A stretch of 54,189 bases of DNA, from NCBI GenBank assembly GCA_964613075.1, contig CAZTFV010000002.1:1-54189 (forward strand), in the 5' to 3' direction. Each line of letters starts with the position of its first letter. Positions within the stretch are counted from its first letter, which is position 1. A model generated the notes under the pieces. The model searched no databases and was not told the origin of the DNA. It saw only the letters and a list, made by a program, of their open reading frames with translations. The DNA comes from CAYWEP01 sp964613075 (lineage in GTDB: Bacteria > Patescibacteriota > Microgenomatia > Levybacterales > UBA12049). Made by a program: the position numbers and the translations under genes. Positions 15,605-24,178 of the stretch are shown piece after piece.

Positions 15605-16523
15605 GAGTTTTGTACCATTCTATTGTCTTGAGTAGTCCCGCGTTAAGAGTCGTGCTCGCTCTAAAACCAAGTTTGTTTCTTGTTTTGTAAGTACTTGCTT
15701 TCCAATGATACGTATCCCATGACCTTCCCGGGTAAACGTTGAGTTTAATAGGAACATGAACTCCTACGAGTGATCGTACCTTCTCCGCAAGTTCTTTAAT
15801 CGTCGTTTGCTTACCTGTCCCAATATTGAATACTTCTCCTGCCGCAACCTTTCTCTGTAAAGCGTGTATAAATGCATCTACAACATCATCAACATATATA
15901 AAATCCCTGGCTTCTTTTCCCGTGGCAAGAAGAATTGGTTTTTTCTGTAAGGCTGTTTCAATTACTGAACGAACCAGTCTTCCTTTTTCCTCATATGGTC
16001 CATAAACACTAAACAGGCGAAAAATTATTAACGGATGCTTGGTTGTCTTTGCAAATGTTTGACAAAGATATGTTTGTGAGGCCTTCATCGCGCCATAATA
16101 ACTGTTGGGTTCAAGATAATCGCTCTCGTTCATCGGTTTTTCTTTTTTTCCATATTCGGAAGAGCTCCCGGTAACAACCAGCTGGTGGTATGGAATGTCT
16201 TTCAGGCTTTCAAGAAGGTTGAGCGTCCCGTGAATATTCACATCCACCATCTTTCTCGGATCCTCTTGCGTATGATACGCACCATACGTTGCCAAATGGT
16301 AGACGCCGTAGGGTTTAATCCGCTTGAAAAGACTAGTGAGTTTTTTTTTGTCTTCCAATAATCCTTCGTGAACGGTAAGCTTGTTTAAAACACCAGAAAG
16401 CCGCCAAAGATTTCCATTTTTCCTTGTGATGATATGGATCCTGGCTTGCGATTTTAATAATCTTCGAGTTAGATTTGCACCGACAAACCCCCCCGCGCCT
16501 GTTATAACAATCGTTTTCTTCAT
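15597..16523 (-). CDS. Nucleotide-sugar SDR (CDP-abequose/paratose synthase-like)
   Basis: 308 aa extended short-chain dehydrogenase. The NAD(P) motif is TGAGGFVG (residues 7-14). The active site shows GSSSEYG with YYGAMK (Tyr-xxx-Lys), then FRLFSVYGPYE and RDFIYVDDVVDA. The HLATYGAYHTQEDP loop and NSYYGAMKA resemble RfbJ/RfbS-type reductases, which reduce the 4-keto group of CDP-3,6-dideoxyhexoses. Other members of this subgroup use other nucleotides, so the substrate is open. It precedes the split transketolase 2 genes and overlaps the first by 8 nt. Confidence 0.75.
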   Translation of the reverse strand: MKKTIVITGAGGFVGANLTRRLLKSQARIHIITRKNGNLWRLSGVLNKLTVHEGLLEDKKKLTSLFKRIKPYGVYHLATYGAYHTQEDPRKMVDVNIHGTLNLLESLKDIPYHQLVVTGSSSEYGKKEKPMNESDYLEPNSYYGAMKASQTYLCQTFAKTTKHPLIIFRLFSVYGPYEEKGRLVRSVIETALQKKPILLATGKEARDFIYVDDVVDAFIHALQRKVAAGEVFNIGTGKQTTIKELAEKVRSLVGVHVPIKLNVYPGRSWDTYHWKASTYKTRNKLGFRASTTLNAGLLKTIEWYKTHG

Positions 16524-16526
16524 CCT

Positions 16527-17966
16527 TTAGTTTTCTCTCCGCCCAATTTGATATGGATCTGGAATCTTTCTTCTAGTAATGTAATCATTTTTAGGGTCAA
16601 AAATCATTTCCCACGCCTCACCCTGGTTGAGATATTCACTTTCTTTCAGTCTTTCGTAATCATTGCTATCTAGGGCTTTATCTGCCTCATCGTATCCCGC
16701 AATAAGTGTTCGTATTGCATCACCATGACCAACTACAACAGCATGAAGCGAGCCATTCTCTTCTCTTTGGCTAACAATCCGCTCTATAGTATCCCTATAT
16801 CTTTCTTGCAGATCACCTAAGCTTTCATTCCCGGCTGCGACGAGATTTGGAGTATAAACATTTCCTCCAGTCTCTGCAAAAAAGTCCTCCATTGTTTGAT
16901 ATTGCATAACGCTTGGCGCCCGAACGTCTCTGAGCTCTTTTTTCAAAACCACCGATATGTCATCCCTTACTGATCCAAGTTTTTTCAACTCGTCAACCAA
17001 TCCATTCACGGATAAGTGTGCGCGGTAAAGATCGCTGGAATAGACCTCTCCTACTTTTATTCTCCGCCGAGTAATTGCTCTTGCAACCTGCCTCATTTGC
17101 TCATGACCTTCCGGCATAATACCAACCGGTGTCTCAGAAAACTCATCCAAATTATACGGCCTTCCGTTATTATCCGTTTTACCGTGACGAACGATATACA
17201 CAATGGCTGGAGTAAACGAAACTATCCCCTCACGTACATCTTCAAAAGATATTCCAAGGCCTTTCAGCCAATCGTACGTTTGTTGCATTATCTCTCTTTG
17301 ATATTGTTCTGCCTCACGCATATGCTCCAATCCATATTTTTCAGTGTCAAAGAACGCCTGATTTGGCTGTGGATAACGCCTTGTTTCCGTATCCATATAT
17401 TTCATAAAATCCTCCATTGTGAACAAATCCCCATCAGGAGTACGTTTGCCAAGATTATCCGCAAAATTGAAGATTCGCTGCTCTGCTGACAAATCAGCAA
17501 AAGGTGTCCTTTTTTTCAGGATATCATCCACATCAACCATCCCTCTCCCAATACGATCCGTTACGCCAAGACGCTTTAGTATACTTCTTGTAACGAGATC
17601 ATTGGTATGATATGCGCTGGGTAGCGCTAATCGACCGATATCGTGAAAGAGTCCGCGGATTTCCGCTGCAACTGGGTCAGCATCCACTCCTTTTTCAGTC
17701 AATGCATTGCTTAATTCTCGAGCCAATGCTGCTGATGCATATACGTGTTCCCACCAGGACGGAAAAACATCGGGATGAGCAAAGTTTGCTGACTCTTTAA
17801 GGAACTGATACGCTGTTGCGACATCTTCAGCACCTAAGGACTGACTGGATAATAGGTTTGATTCGCGAAACAATGATTCTCCTGTTTCTATAATCCTATC
17901 CCTGCGATGCAGCATATCTTCTCTTTTTGCCAGCCTCATTTCCGTCTTTTCATTTACATTACTCAT
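16527..17966 (-). CDS. Fusion of an HD-domain protein and a histidine phosphatase
   Basis: 479 aa, cytoplasmic. The N-terminal half looks like an HD phosphohydrolase: H74 (WWEHV), H108-D109 (GLFHDIGR) and D170 (NFADN) give the H...HD...D metal set. The C-terminal half is a histidine (phosphoglycerate mutase) phosphatase: R260-H261-G262 (VRHGKTDNN), R315 in SSDLYRA, E344 as likely acid, and H414 in VVGHGDAIR. All core residues of both domains are present, so two activities are plausible. The protein is polar and acidic, unlike its neighbours, and its codon choice looks more GC-balanced by eye. It lies between two sugar SDRs (gaps of 1 and 3 nt). The substrate could be a sugar phosphate or nucleotide, but this is not known. 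Confidence 0.82.
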   Translation of the reverse strand: MSNVNEKTEMRLAKREDMLHRRDRIIETGESLFRESNLLSSQSLGAEDVATAYQFLKESANFAHPDVFPSWWEHVYASAALARELSNALTEKGVDADPVAAEIRGLFHDIGRLALPSAYHTNDLVTRSILKRLGVTDRIGRGMVDVDDILKKRTPFADLSAEQRIFNFADNLGKRTPDGDLFTMEDFMKYMDTETRRYPQPNQAFFDTEKYGLEHMREAEQYQREIMQQTYDWLKGLGISFEDVREGIVSFTPAIVYIVRHGKTDNNGRPYNLDEFSETPVGIMPEGHEQMRQVARAITRRRIKVGEVYSSDLYRAHLSVNGLVDELKKLGSVRDDISVVLKKELRDVRAPSVMQYQTMEDFFAETGGNVYTPNLVAAGNESLGDLQERYRDTIERIVSQREENGSLHAVVVGHGDAIRTLIAGYDEADKALDSNDYERLKESEYLNQGEAWEMIFDPKNDYITRRKIPDPYQIGRREN

Positions 17967-17967
17967 G

Positions 17968-18951
17968 CTACCTTACCAAATGATCCCACCACTGTCTATT
18001 TTTTTTGTACCATTTAACAGTTCTTTCTATACCGTCTTCTATTGACACTAAGTGCTTCCAGCCTAAAACTTTTATTGCTTTTTTGGAAATACCAACATTT
18101 CCCATCGTTCCGGGAAGAGAGGACTCTTCAATTCTAATAAGTTTTTTATTTTTATTGAGTGCATCAAGTATCAAAAATGCAACTTCCTTTGTACTCGTAT
18201 TTTTTCCCGTCCCAATATTAAATATTTCTCCTTTTATCTTTCCCAGTGGTACATTTAGCGCGCGTTCAATAGCGCTTACATGATCGTCAACAAATAACCA
18301 ATCTCTTGTTTGTCTCCCTCCATGGTGCAGTATAATCGGAAGATTCCTCATAAGCCTTGTAATAAAAAGCGGGATCATTTTTTCTATATATTGGTAAGGT
18401 CCATATGTATTAAATGGACGGAGAATAACAACCGGAAGCTGTTGCGTTAAGTAATATGAGTAAACAAGTCTGTCTGCGGCAAGCTTTGTGACAGCATACG
18501 GACTTACAGGTACTAAAGGATGTTCTTCATTCATTTCTACTCCTTCTTGCTGATTACCATATACCTCAGAGCTTGAAATATAAATAAAATGCTCAATACC
18601 ACATTTGTAAGAGGCTTCAAGGAGACGTGACGTGCCGATGACATTACTTTTTATAAATTGTGTCGGTTTCTTAAGAGAACTTGCCACATGAGTATCTGCA
18701 GCTAAATGAATGACCGCTGAGGCCTCCTTCATTGCTTCATGAACTGCTTTCTTGCTGGCAACATCACCTTTTATAAAAAATATTCTTTTTTTATTTTTTT
18801 CTTCCCGCGGTAAGTTCTCGAATCTTCCGGCGCCTGTAATTTTGTCCAGAATAATAAATGAAAAATTACTATTCTTTAATAGTCTTCTGAGAAGATTCGT
18901 TCCTATAAAACCAAGCCCCCCGGTAATTAAAATCTTTTTTGTTTTTTTCAT
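17968..18951 (-). CDS. NAD-dependent nucleotide-sugar 4,6-dehydratase/epimerase (RmlB/LegB-like)
   Basis: 327 aa extended SDR, first gene of the 18951-13848 run. The NAD motif is TGGLGFIG. HLAADTHVASSLKKP, the active-site SSSEVYG with YAVTK, then YGPYQYIEKMIPLF and RDWLFVDDHVSAI, closely follow RmlB architecture. However, RmlB has an Asp-Glu pair (TDE) where this protein has SSE, which fits LegB-like UDP-sugar dehydratases or related epimerases better than dTDP-glucose dehydratase. The C-terminal KNRQWWDHL tail is RmlB-like. The ATG at 18951 has no clear Shine-Dalgarno. The 54-nt space upstream has a TATAGT on the minus strand but no good -35. Confidence 0.78.
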   Translation of the reverse strand: MKKTKKILITGGLGFIGTNLLRRLLKNSNFSFIILDKITGAGRFENLPREEKNKKRIFFIKGDVASKKAVHEAMKEASAVIHLAADTHVASSLKKPTQFIKSNVIGTSRLLEASYKCGIEHFIYISSSEVYGNQQEGVEMNEEHPLVPVSPYAVTKLAADRLVYSYYLTQQLPVVILRPFNTYGPYQYIEKMIPLFITRLMRNLPIILHHGGRQTRDWLFVDDHVSAIERALNVPLGKIKGEIFNIGTGKNTSTKEVAFLILDALNKNKKLIRIEESSLPGTMGNVGISKKAIKVLGWKHLVSIEDGIERTVKWYKKNRQWWDHLVR

Positions 18952-19005
18952 GTACTACATACCCTTATAATGTTCACTATATTAGCGAAGAATGATAGCT
19001 GTTGT

Positions 19006-20088
19006 CTATAGGCGTTCTTTGAGACGTATGAATGCTTCATGGATTCGACTCGAATCCAACGGTCGATATTCATTCACCTTCTTTTGAAAATGCAACTTCC
19101 CAACTGCTTTCGCAAGACTTATTCGAAGATAATAGATCCAGTAAGATCGTTGAAAATCCTCAGGAAGGTTTCTTTCAGACGTGTACCCTTGCAAGAAATA
19201 GTCAAACCATGAAGGATGAGAGAATGTACCTGAACCGAAATACGCAAGATCATAGATTGGATCACCAGAGCATGCGTCTTCCCAATCAACAATTGCTGTT
19301 ATCTTCTTGTTTTTTACGAAAACATTATGATTTGCTAGATCGCCATGAAGTAACACCGGATTGACTTTTGTTAGATGATCAAATGCCCTATCCAAAATAG
19401 TATGTATCTCTTCTCCTTCTTGTCTCCGTAGAGTTTTGTGTTTAACTAAAACATTTATATGAGAATCAAGTTGAGTTCGCAAATAGTCTTCCCATCGTTT
19501 ATGAATACCTGTCAGCCTCTTTCCGGTCTTAAGCTTTGAAATCTGGAATGGACCATAGTCACATGTCTCAACTCTATGAATTTTTGCTACAAATTTCCCA
19601 AATTGAATGAAAAGTTCGTTAGCATTTTCGTTCCTTTTTACAATTTCTGATAATAACTCACCACGTACCGCAGTAGCGATACAATAATCAAAAGGGGCCG
19701 TTAATTTTGATAAGTCAATGAAGATCACTTTAACAGAGGGTACCATGTTCTTTTCCATCACACCCATTATCGATTTCTCCAAGATAAAATGAAGAGCGGA
19801 GAAATATACATGATGCTGTAATCGTATTGCATATTTTTCCTGACCCTTATGAAATTCCAAAATAGTATGAAATGTTCCTTTGTTAATTGTTATCTTTCTC
19901 ACTTTTCCTCCATGTTTTTCAACAATCAACCTAAAGAGAGAATAAAGGGCCTGCAGATTTAGTTTTTCCAAAGAAAACTGTGAAATAATTGATGGAATAT
20001 CACTTTTGAAGATAAAGCACTTCTTTTGGAGATTTGTGAATTCCTTTATCTTTTGAGAAGTCAACCCAACGATACTAGAGGTGGTCAT
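19006..20088 (-). CDS. APH/choline-kinase-like small-molecule kinase
   Basis: 360 aa of the aminoglycoside-phosphotransferase (APH) protein-kinase-like fold. The catalytic loop is HGDLANHN (H248, D250, N255), and the metal-binding acid is in VDWEDA (D268), followed by GDPIYDLAYF. The N-lobe has ITINKGTFHTILEF with YAIRL as the ATP lysine region, where arginine replaces the usual lysine. APH-fold enzymes phosphorylate hydroxyls on sugars, choline, amino acids or antibiotics. Here the neighbours are a sulfotransferase (14-nt overlap), a GT2 and a GT-C, so a glycan-precursor kinase is more likely than drug resistance (inference). Confidence 0.8.
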   Translation of the reverse strand: MTTSSIVGLTSQKIKEFTNLQKKCFIFKSDIPSIISQFSLEKLNLQALYSLFRLIVEKHGGKVRKITINKGTFHTILEFHKGQEKYAIRLQHHVYFSALHFILEKSIMGVMEKNMVPSVKVIFIDLSKLTAPFDYCIATAVRGELLSEIVKRNENANELFIQFGKFVAKIHRVETCDYGPFQISKLKTGKRLTGIHKRWEDYLRTQLDSHINVLVKHKTLRRQEGEEIHTILDRAFDHLTKVNPVLLHGDLANHNVFVKNKKITAIVDWEDACSGDPIYDLAYFGSGTFSHPSWFDYFLQGYTSERNLPEDFQRSYWIYYLRISLAKAVGKLHFQKKVNEYRPLDSSRIHEAFIRLKERL

Positions 20089-21001
20089 ACCTAAGAATCT
20101 TGTTCATTGTCTGGGTTCTCATCTTGATCTCTCTATATTCAACCCTTGAGAGTTCCTCCATCGTCTTCATATTGGACTTTGGTGTTGGAATCCGAATAGT
20201 ACCCCATGGAACGATGCCATCAAGCTTCCTGCCGTTCCATGACGGATATTCGAGCGTTTTCTCATATGAAATACCCAGCTTTTTTGTCAGTGATTTAAAA
20301 AGCTTCTTCGGGTCTGCCACGAGGTCTTCGAATCGTACAATATGAAAATTGTCGGGGTATAAATCTGCAAAGTGCAATGCAAGTAACTGAACAATACTCC
20401 ATGTTTGGACGTACCGCGAAATGCTATATGGAACAGGTCGTTTTTTTGTATCAGAATAAGCAGAATACGGATTGCGAATGACATGGATGATATGACCGTT
20501 GGGAAAATCTGTAAAGATCTTTTCCGCGTCGATTCCGATAATAGGACTATACCCTACATACGCAATTTCTTTTCCCGACGTATTATAATCCTTCCAGGCC
20601 ATAAATGTCGCTTGGAAAAATGCCTGGACAATATTCGCACGTGTTCGTGACTTATTTTTTAACAATTTCAGAAAAATCTTTTTTCTATCTTTATCATCAA
20701 GTTTCATATCGGCCGATTTAAATTTACTCGCAAACGGAGTTTTCACATGACGTTTCAATTCTTCATCGATAATTAACTCATAGTCTTCATCAATTCTTCC
20801 CGATAACGAAAATTCTGGCCAGCGATATTTCACCGGGAAGACTGAGCTAAGATAGTCGTTGACAAGAGACGTTCCTGGTTGGGATTCGAAAGGATAGACA
20901 AAAAGCTGCGGATGACCGTCGAGGAAGCGATGTGTCGTGTTTCCGCCATTTTCATACATAGCAGAAATCATAATTAGCTTAAAATTATGTGATTTTCTCA
21001 T
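20075..21001 (-). CDS. Sulfotransferase-family protein
   Basis: 308 aa. The N-terminal phosphosulfate region is YENGGNTTHRFLDGHPQLF (residues 16-34), matching the sulfotransferase pattern for binding the 5' phosphosulfate of PAPS, although the usual lysine/arginine before TT is not evident. The 3'-phosphate site is HVIRNPYSAYSD (R176, S180), followed by the common FHIVRFEDLVADP block. The family moves sulfate from PAPS to hydroxyls of carbohydrates. No PAPS synthesis gene is in the window. It sits between a GT2 (43-nt gap) and the APH kinase. A non-canonical acceptor or donor cannot be excluded. Confidence 0.78.
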   Translation of the reverse strand: MRKSHNFKLIMISAMYENGGNTTHRFLDGHPQLFVYPFESQPGTSLVNDYLSSVFPVKYRWPEFSLSGRIDEDYELIIDEELKRHVKTPFASKFKSADMKLDDKDRKKIFLKLLKNKSRTRANIVQAFFQATFMAWKDYNTSGKEIAYVGYSPIIGIDAEKIFTDFPNGHIIHVIRNPYSAYSDTKKRPVPYSISRYVQTWSIVQLLALHFADLYPDNFHIVRFEDLVADPKKLFKSLTKKLGISYEKTLEYPSWNGRKLDGIVPWGTIRIPTPKSNMKTMEELSRVEYREIKMRTQTMNKILRYDHL

Positions 21002-21044
21002 AATTTATGACGCAAGAAATAATATCATAAGTGCATTACCATTG

Positions 21045-21746
21045 CTAGATGAAAAATGAATGTTTTTTAAAATAATAATGAAGCATGTACGTAATCATTT
21101 CCCTTACTGATTTCAGATTCGTCGTTGACATTCCATGCGACCTTTTCCCAGATTTTGCAGGAATTTCCAACCACCTATAGCCCTGTGACTTCATCTTTAG
21201 CATCAATTCTAAATCAAAAGTAATATTGTATGAAGAAAGTGAGATATGGTCAAACACTTCATTTTTTAGAACTTTTGGGGTTCCGTTTATGTCCTGGCTG
21301 GGAATCCGAAACATCATATACGAGAGCATATTATAAAAACGAGAGTTTATAAATCGTGTTGCATTTTCTCGTTTGACTCTTTTTATTTTCACCATACTCA
21401 CATCTGTTTTCAGTATAAGATCGTACACTTCAACCAAATATTTCGAATCTACTTGTCCATCAGTAACCATATACGAAATATATTGCCCTTGTGCGTACCT
21501 CAGACCTTTTCGAACTGCGTTACCCCATCCTTTTTTTGATTGAACAACGAGGAGCTGCTTATATTTTTTCTTTAAGCTCCTTAAAAGTTGGTAACTATTG
21601 TCAGTTGACCCGTTCTCCACGCAAATAAGTTCAAAAGAAATTGAATGTTTGTGGAGGAGTTCTATCAGTTCGCTTAAAAATACTTCTATACCCCCTTCTT
21701 CATTGTGGACAGGAAGAATTACTGAAAGATCTACTTTTTTCTTCAT
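21045..21746 (-). CDS. Family 2 glycosyltransferase (DPM1-like)
   Basis: 233 aa, GT-A domain only, no membrane helix. Motifs are SVILPVHNEEGGI, ENGSTDNS, GWGNAVRKGL and VTDGQVD (D96, D100), the spacing found in dolichol/polyprenyl-phosphate mannosyl- and glucosyltransferases. The C-terminal KSGKRSHGMST fits the same group. The start overlaps the stop of the GT-C gene by 4 nt, so this GT2 and the membrane transferase are probably co-translated, one making and the other using a lipid-phosphate sugar (inference). Confidence 0.87.
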   Translation of the reverse strand: MKKKVDLSVILPVHNEEGGIEVFLSELIELLHKHSISFELICVENGSTDNSYQLLRSLKKKYKQLLVVQSKKGWGNAVRKGLRYAQGQYISYMVTDGQVDSKYLVEVYDLILKTDVSMVKIKRVKRENATRFINSRFYNMLSYMMFRIPSQDINGTPKVLKNEVFDHISLSSYNITFDLELMLKMKSQGYRWLEIPAKSGKRSHGMSTTNLKSVREMITYMLHYYFKKHSFFI

Positions 21747-23191
21747 GGAGATGACGCTTCATTTAAAAAGTAAATTTCTATTCCATTGAAGCTTTTCTGT
21801 ACCGTGTAGTTTTTATGAAGGTATGAGATAAATTTCCAATCCTTCAATTCCGGCCAATTCGTTGGCAAATTTTTATCCCACACAACGACTTTAGGCGGAT
21901 CTTTCGTAATGTCTGCAAATGTTTCGTCATACGGATAATATACCCATGGCAAACCATCTATATATTTATTATGATGTTTTCTATTTGAAAGACGCATAAT
22001 CGTATTGCTTGCCGTGTTGAAAATTTTTATATCTTGAGAAGTGTTTTTAGCTAACCACTCTGCCACCTTCATGTCATTTGGACTATCCTCATAAATATAA
22101 GGCAGGAGGCTTATTCCGTAATTTTTGATAAATGACTCATATTGTTTCAAAAAATAACCATAGAAAGCAATGAAACTCAGAGCGCCGATTATAAGAATCG
22201 CAAATGAAATATTTTTTCTCTGTATATTTGTTTTCTCAGAAAGTGTTAAAAGTACATAGGCAGCCGCAATGCTTACCAAAGGAAGTGCTGTGTTAAGCCG
22301 GTAAGACCAGAATGAGGGAAGTAAGGTTGGGATCATTCCAATAATCGATATAACAATTAAAAATTTAATCTGCCTTGGGATTTGGGTTATTTTTAATAGC
22401 GCAAAAGGAATAACTATAGATGCATATAAAGAAAGCATTCTCATTCCTTCGTTAAACCCCCATTTCCCGGCAGCCTCACGATAAATAAAAAGGTTGAAAT
22501 AAATCGCATAATAATAGTAGTCATCCAAAGCATTATTAAAAAACAGATATAAAACCAGAAATAAATAACTGATAAAAACTCCGAAAAAGTACACAAAGGC
22601 TTTTTTAAGTATTCCTTTCTTTAGATAAAAAACCACAAGCGTTACTGTAATAGCGCCAATAATTCCTATCGATGTTTGCTTTGTAACCAAAGCTGCTCCT
22701 GAAAAAACTCCAGATAAAAACAATAACTTTGCATTATTACCTTTGCCGAATTGCCAAAAGAAAAGAACCGATAGAAGTATAAAAAGGCTTACTAATGCTT
22801 CTCCTATTTGGGTATTCATAAAAAGCGGAAATAAAAGAATAATATAAATATAAAATGCCGTAACTGCCAATTTTAAAGATTCTTTTCTTAATCCAAAGAA
22901 GATAGTTAACGAAATCACAAGATACATGACCAGAGAAAAAACCCGCAGTACAAAGGCATGAATACCAAAAAGCTTAAAGACTCCTGCAAGTAAAAAAATA
23001 TCCAGCGGGTTCCGAATCCACTCAAAATCTCTATACGGCACTTCTCCGTTTAGAATAAGCCATGGCCTGTGCATTACTTCACTTCCCACCTGAAAAGGAA
23101 GAAGAAAGATATTAAAGAAAATCCAAAAAATCCCAGGAACTATTAACAGTAAATATTTTTTTGTCAAATCACTCAAATAGTACACTATCAA
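21743..23191 (-). CDS. GT39/ArnT-like membrane glycosyltransferase
   Basis: 482 aa, about eleven membrane segments and a short C-terminal outer domain. The first loop has EVMHRPWLILNGEVPYRDFEW (E38, D55, E57), the classic PMT_2/GT83 pattern with conserved acid, then NPLDIFLL. SFWSYRLNTALPL near residue 300 corresponds to the later R-x-x-LP motif. Such enzymes move a sugar from polyprenyl phosphate to an acceptor outside the membrane. The start is uncertain: TTG at 23191 is the longest choice, and other TTG or GTG codons follow within 30 nt. It shares a palindromic -10 region with the divergent metallophosphoesterase gene. Confidence 0.82.
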   Translation of the reverse strand: MIVYYLSDLTKKYLLLIVPGIFWIFFNIFLLPFQVGSEVMHRPWLILNGEVPYRDFEWIRNPLDIFLLAGVFKLFGIHAFVLRVFSLVMYLVISLTIFFGLRKESLKLAVTAFYIYIILLFPLFMNTQIGEALVSLFILLSVLFFWQFGKGNNAKLLFLSGVFSGAALVTKQTSIGIIGAITVTLVVFYLKKGILKKAFVYFFGVFISYLFLVLYLFFNNALDDYYYYAIYFNLFIYREAAGKWGFNEGMRMLSLYASIVIPFALLKITQIPRQIKFLIVISIIGMIPTLLPSFWSYRLNTALPLVSIAAAYVLLTLSEKTNIQRKNISFAILIIGALSFIAFYGYFLKQYESFIKNYGISLLPYIYEDSPNDMKVAEWLAKNTSQDIKIFNTASNTIMRLSNRKHHNKYIDGLPWVYYPYDETFADITKDPPKVVVWDKNLPTNWPELKDWKFISYLHKNYTVQKSFNGIEIYFLNEASSP

Positions 23192-23220
23192 TTGAAAATA
23201 TTCAATTTCAATTATATAAT
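23192..23220 (+). promoter_or_regulatory. Strong promoter (TTGAAA-17-TATAAT) giving a leaderless transcript; palindromic -10
   Basis: TTGAAA at 23192-23197, a 17-bp spacer and TATAAT at 23215-23220. The ATG at 23227 lies exactly where transcription should start, so the mRNA would be leaderless. The -10 region is the perfect palindrome ATTATATAAT (23211-23220), which also provides a TATAAT on the minus strand towards the GT39 gene. A further dyad, ATTGAA-aata-TTCAAT (23191-23206), overlaps the -35 and could bind a regulator. Confidence 0.78.
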
Positions 23221-23226
23221 CCCCTT

Positions 23227-24174
23227 ATGAATAAAAATTGGGTCGTGATTACCTCTTTATTGATATTGATAATAGCAATAGTGGGACTATCTTATATTAA
23301 AGAACAGTCAAAAAAAATAAATAAGACTTCAACTTTAGTTGTTAAAACAATTAAGAAAATTAACAAAACCTCTGATCCAATTATTCTTGCTGCTGGTGAT
23401 TTACATTGTGGTTATAAGTTGAATGAAGGCACTAGAACTGCAGAACTTATAGAAAAAGTTCCGGAGGCAAAAGTCCTAGCATTAGGTGACTTAAGCGAGG
23501 ATGGCTTAAGAAATGAGTTTTTTGACTGCTATGAGAAGACGTGGGGAAAATTTAAAGATAGAACCTATCCTACATTAGGAAACCATGAGTTACACAAAAT
23601 AGAAACTCCGGGTCAAGCTTATTTTGCATACTTTGGTGAAAGAGTGGGAAAAATAGGGGAGGGAAATTATAGTTTTAATAAAGGAAAATGGCATCTTATT
23701 TCAATTAACAGTATGCCTTGCTCTTTTGGTATTGAAGAGTGTCAATCTACTCTAGAATGGCTTAAGAAAGATTTAGAATCAAATTCTTCAAAGTGCACTC
23801 TTTTATTTATGCATTACCCAAGATTTAGCTCTGGTGCCAATAATACCGATCCTACCATGGAACCTATCTGGGACGTACTCTATGCAAATAATGTTGACGT
23901 AGTCCTGAGTGGACACGATCATGACTATGAAAGACTTGCGCTTATGGATCCAAAAGGAAATATCGATAAAAAGAAAGGGATAAGAGGGTTTGTAGTTGGT
24001 ACAGCTGGGCACACTATTGGCTTTTCGGCAAAAGTTGCCCCTAATAGTGAAGTCAGGCAAACTGATGTAATTGGGATATTAAAAATGGCTTTACATGATG
24101 ATTCTTATGAGTGGGAGTATATTCCGGAAGATGGACAGACATTTAGTGATTATGGAAATGAAAAATGTAGATAG
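23227..24174 (+). CDS. Membrane-anchored metallophosphoesterase (calcineurin-like, purple-acid-phosphatase type)
   Basis: 315 aa from ATG 23227. The TTG at 23161 is upstream of the promoter and is rejected. Residues 5-24 form an N-terminal membrane anchor, placing the enzyme outside the cytoplasmic membrane. Metal-binding motifs follow in order: GDLH (D58, H60), LGDLS (D88), LGNHE (N119, H120), H196 in FMHYP, and GHDHD (H230, H232). The set is complete. The YPTLGNHE and EWLKKDLES blocks resemble purple acid phosphatase-like members. Possible substrates are released polyprenyl pyrophosphate, phosphoglycan or environmental phosphate esters. It is isolated between opposite-strand glycosyltransferases and looks more AT-rich than most of the locus. 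Confidence 0.88.
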   Translation: MNKNWVVITSLLILIIAIVGLSYIKEQSKKINKTSTLVVKTIKKINKTSDPIILAAGDLHCGYKLNEGTRTAELIEKVPEAKVLALGDLSEDGLRNEFFDCYEKTWGKFKDRTYPTLGNHELHKIETPGQAYFAYFGERVGKIGEGNYSFNKGKWHLISINSMPCSFGIEECQSTLEWLKKDLESNSSKCTLLFMHYPRFSSGANNTDPTMEPIWDVLYANNVDVVLSGHDHDYERLALMDPKGNIDKKKGIRGFVVGTAGHTIGFSAKVAPNSEVRQTDVIGILKMALHDDSYEWEYIPEDGQTFSDYGNEKCR

Positions 24175-24178
24175 AATT

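Noticed and set aside
17016..17489. 157-codon open frame on the plus strand, antisense to the HD-phosphatase gene
   Set aside because: It lies wholly opposite a gene with intact catalytic motifs in two domains, and its translation shows no family pattern. Several other antisense frames (4964-5347, 3620-3922, 43636-43938, 45603-45941) are dismissed likewise.
18952..19005. TATAGT/TATAAG promoter boxes upstream of the SDR at 18951
   Set aside because: No -35 at 16-18 bp and two competing -10-like words, so no reliable call could be made.
19006..20088. Aminoglycoside resistance gene
   Set aside because: The APH fold is shared by many kinases. The coupling to a sulfotransferase and glycosyltransferases, and no mobile element nearby, argue for a glycan or metabolite substrate.
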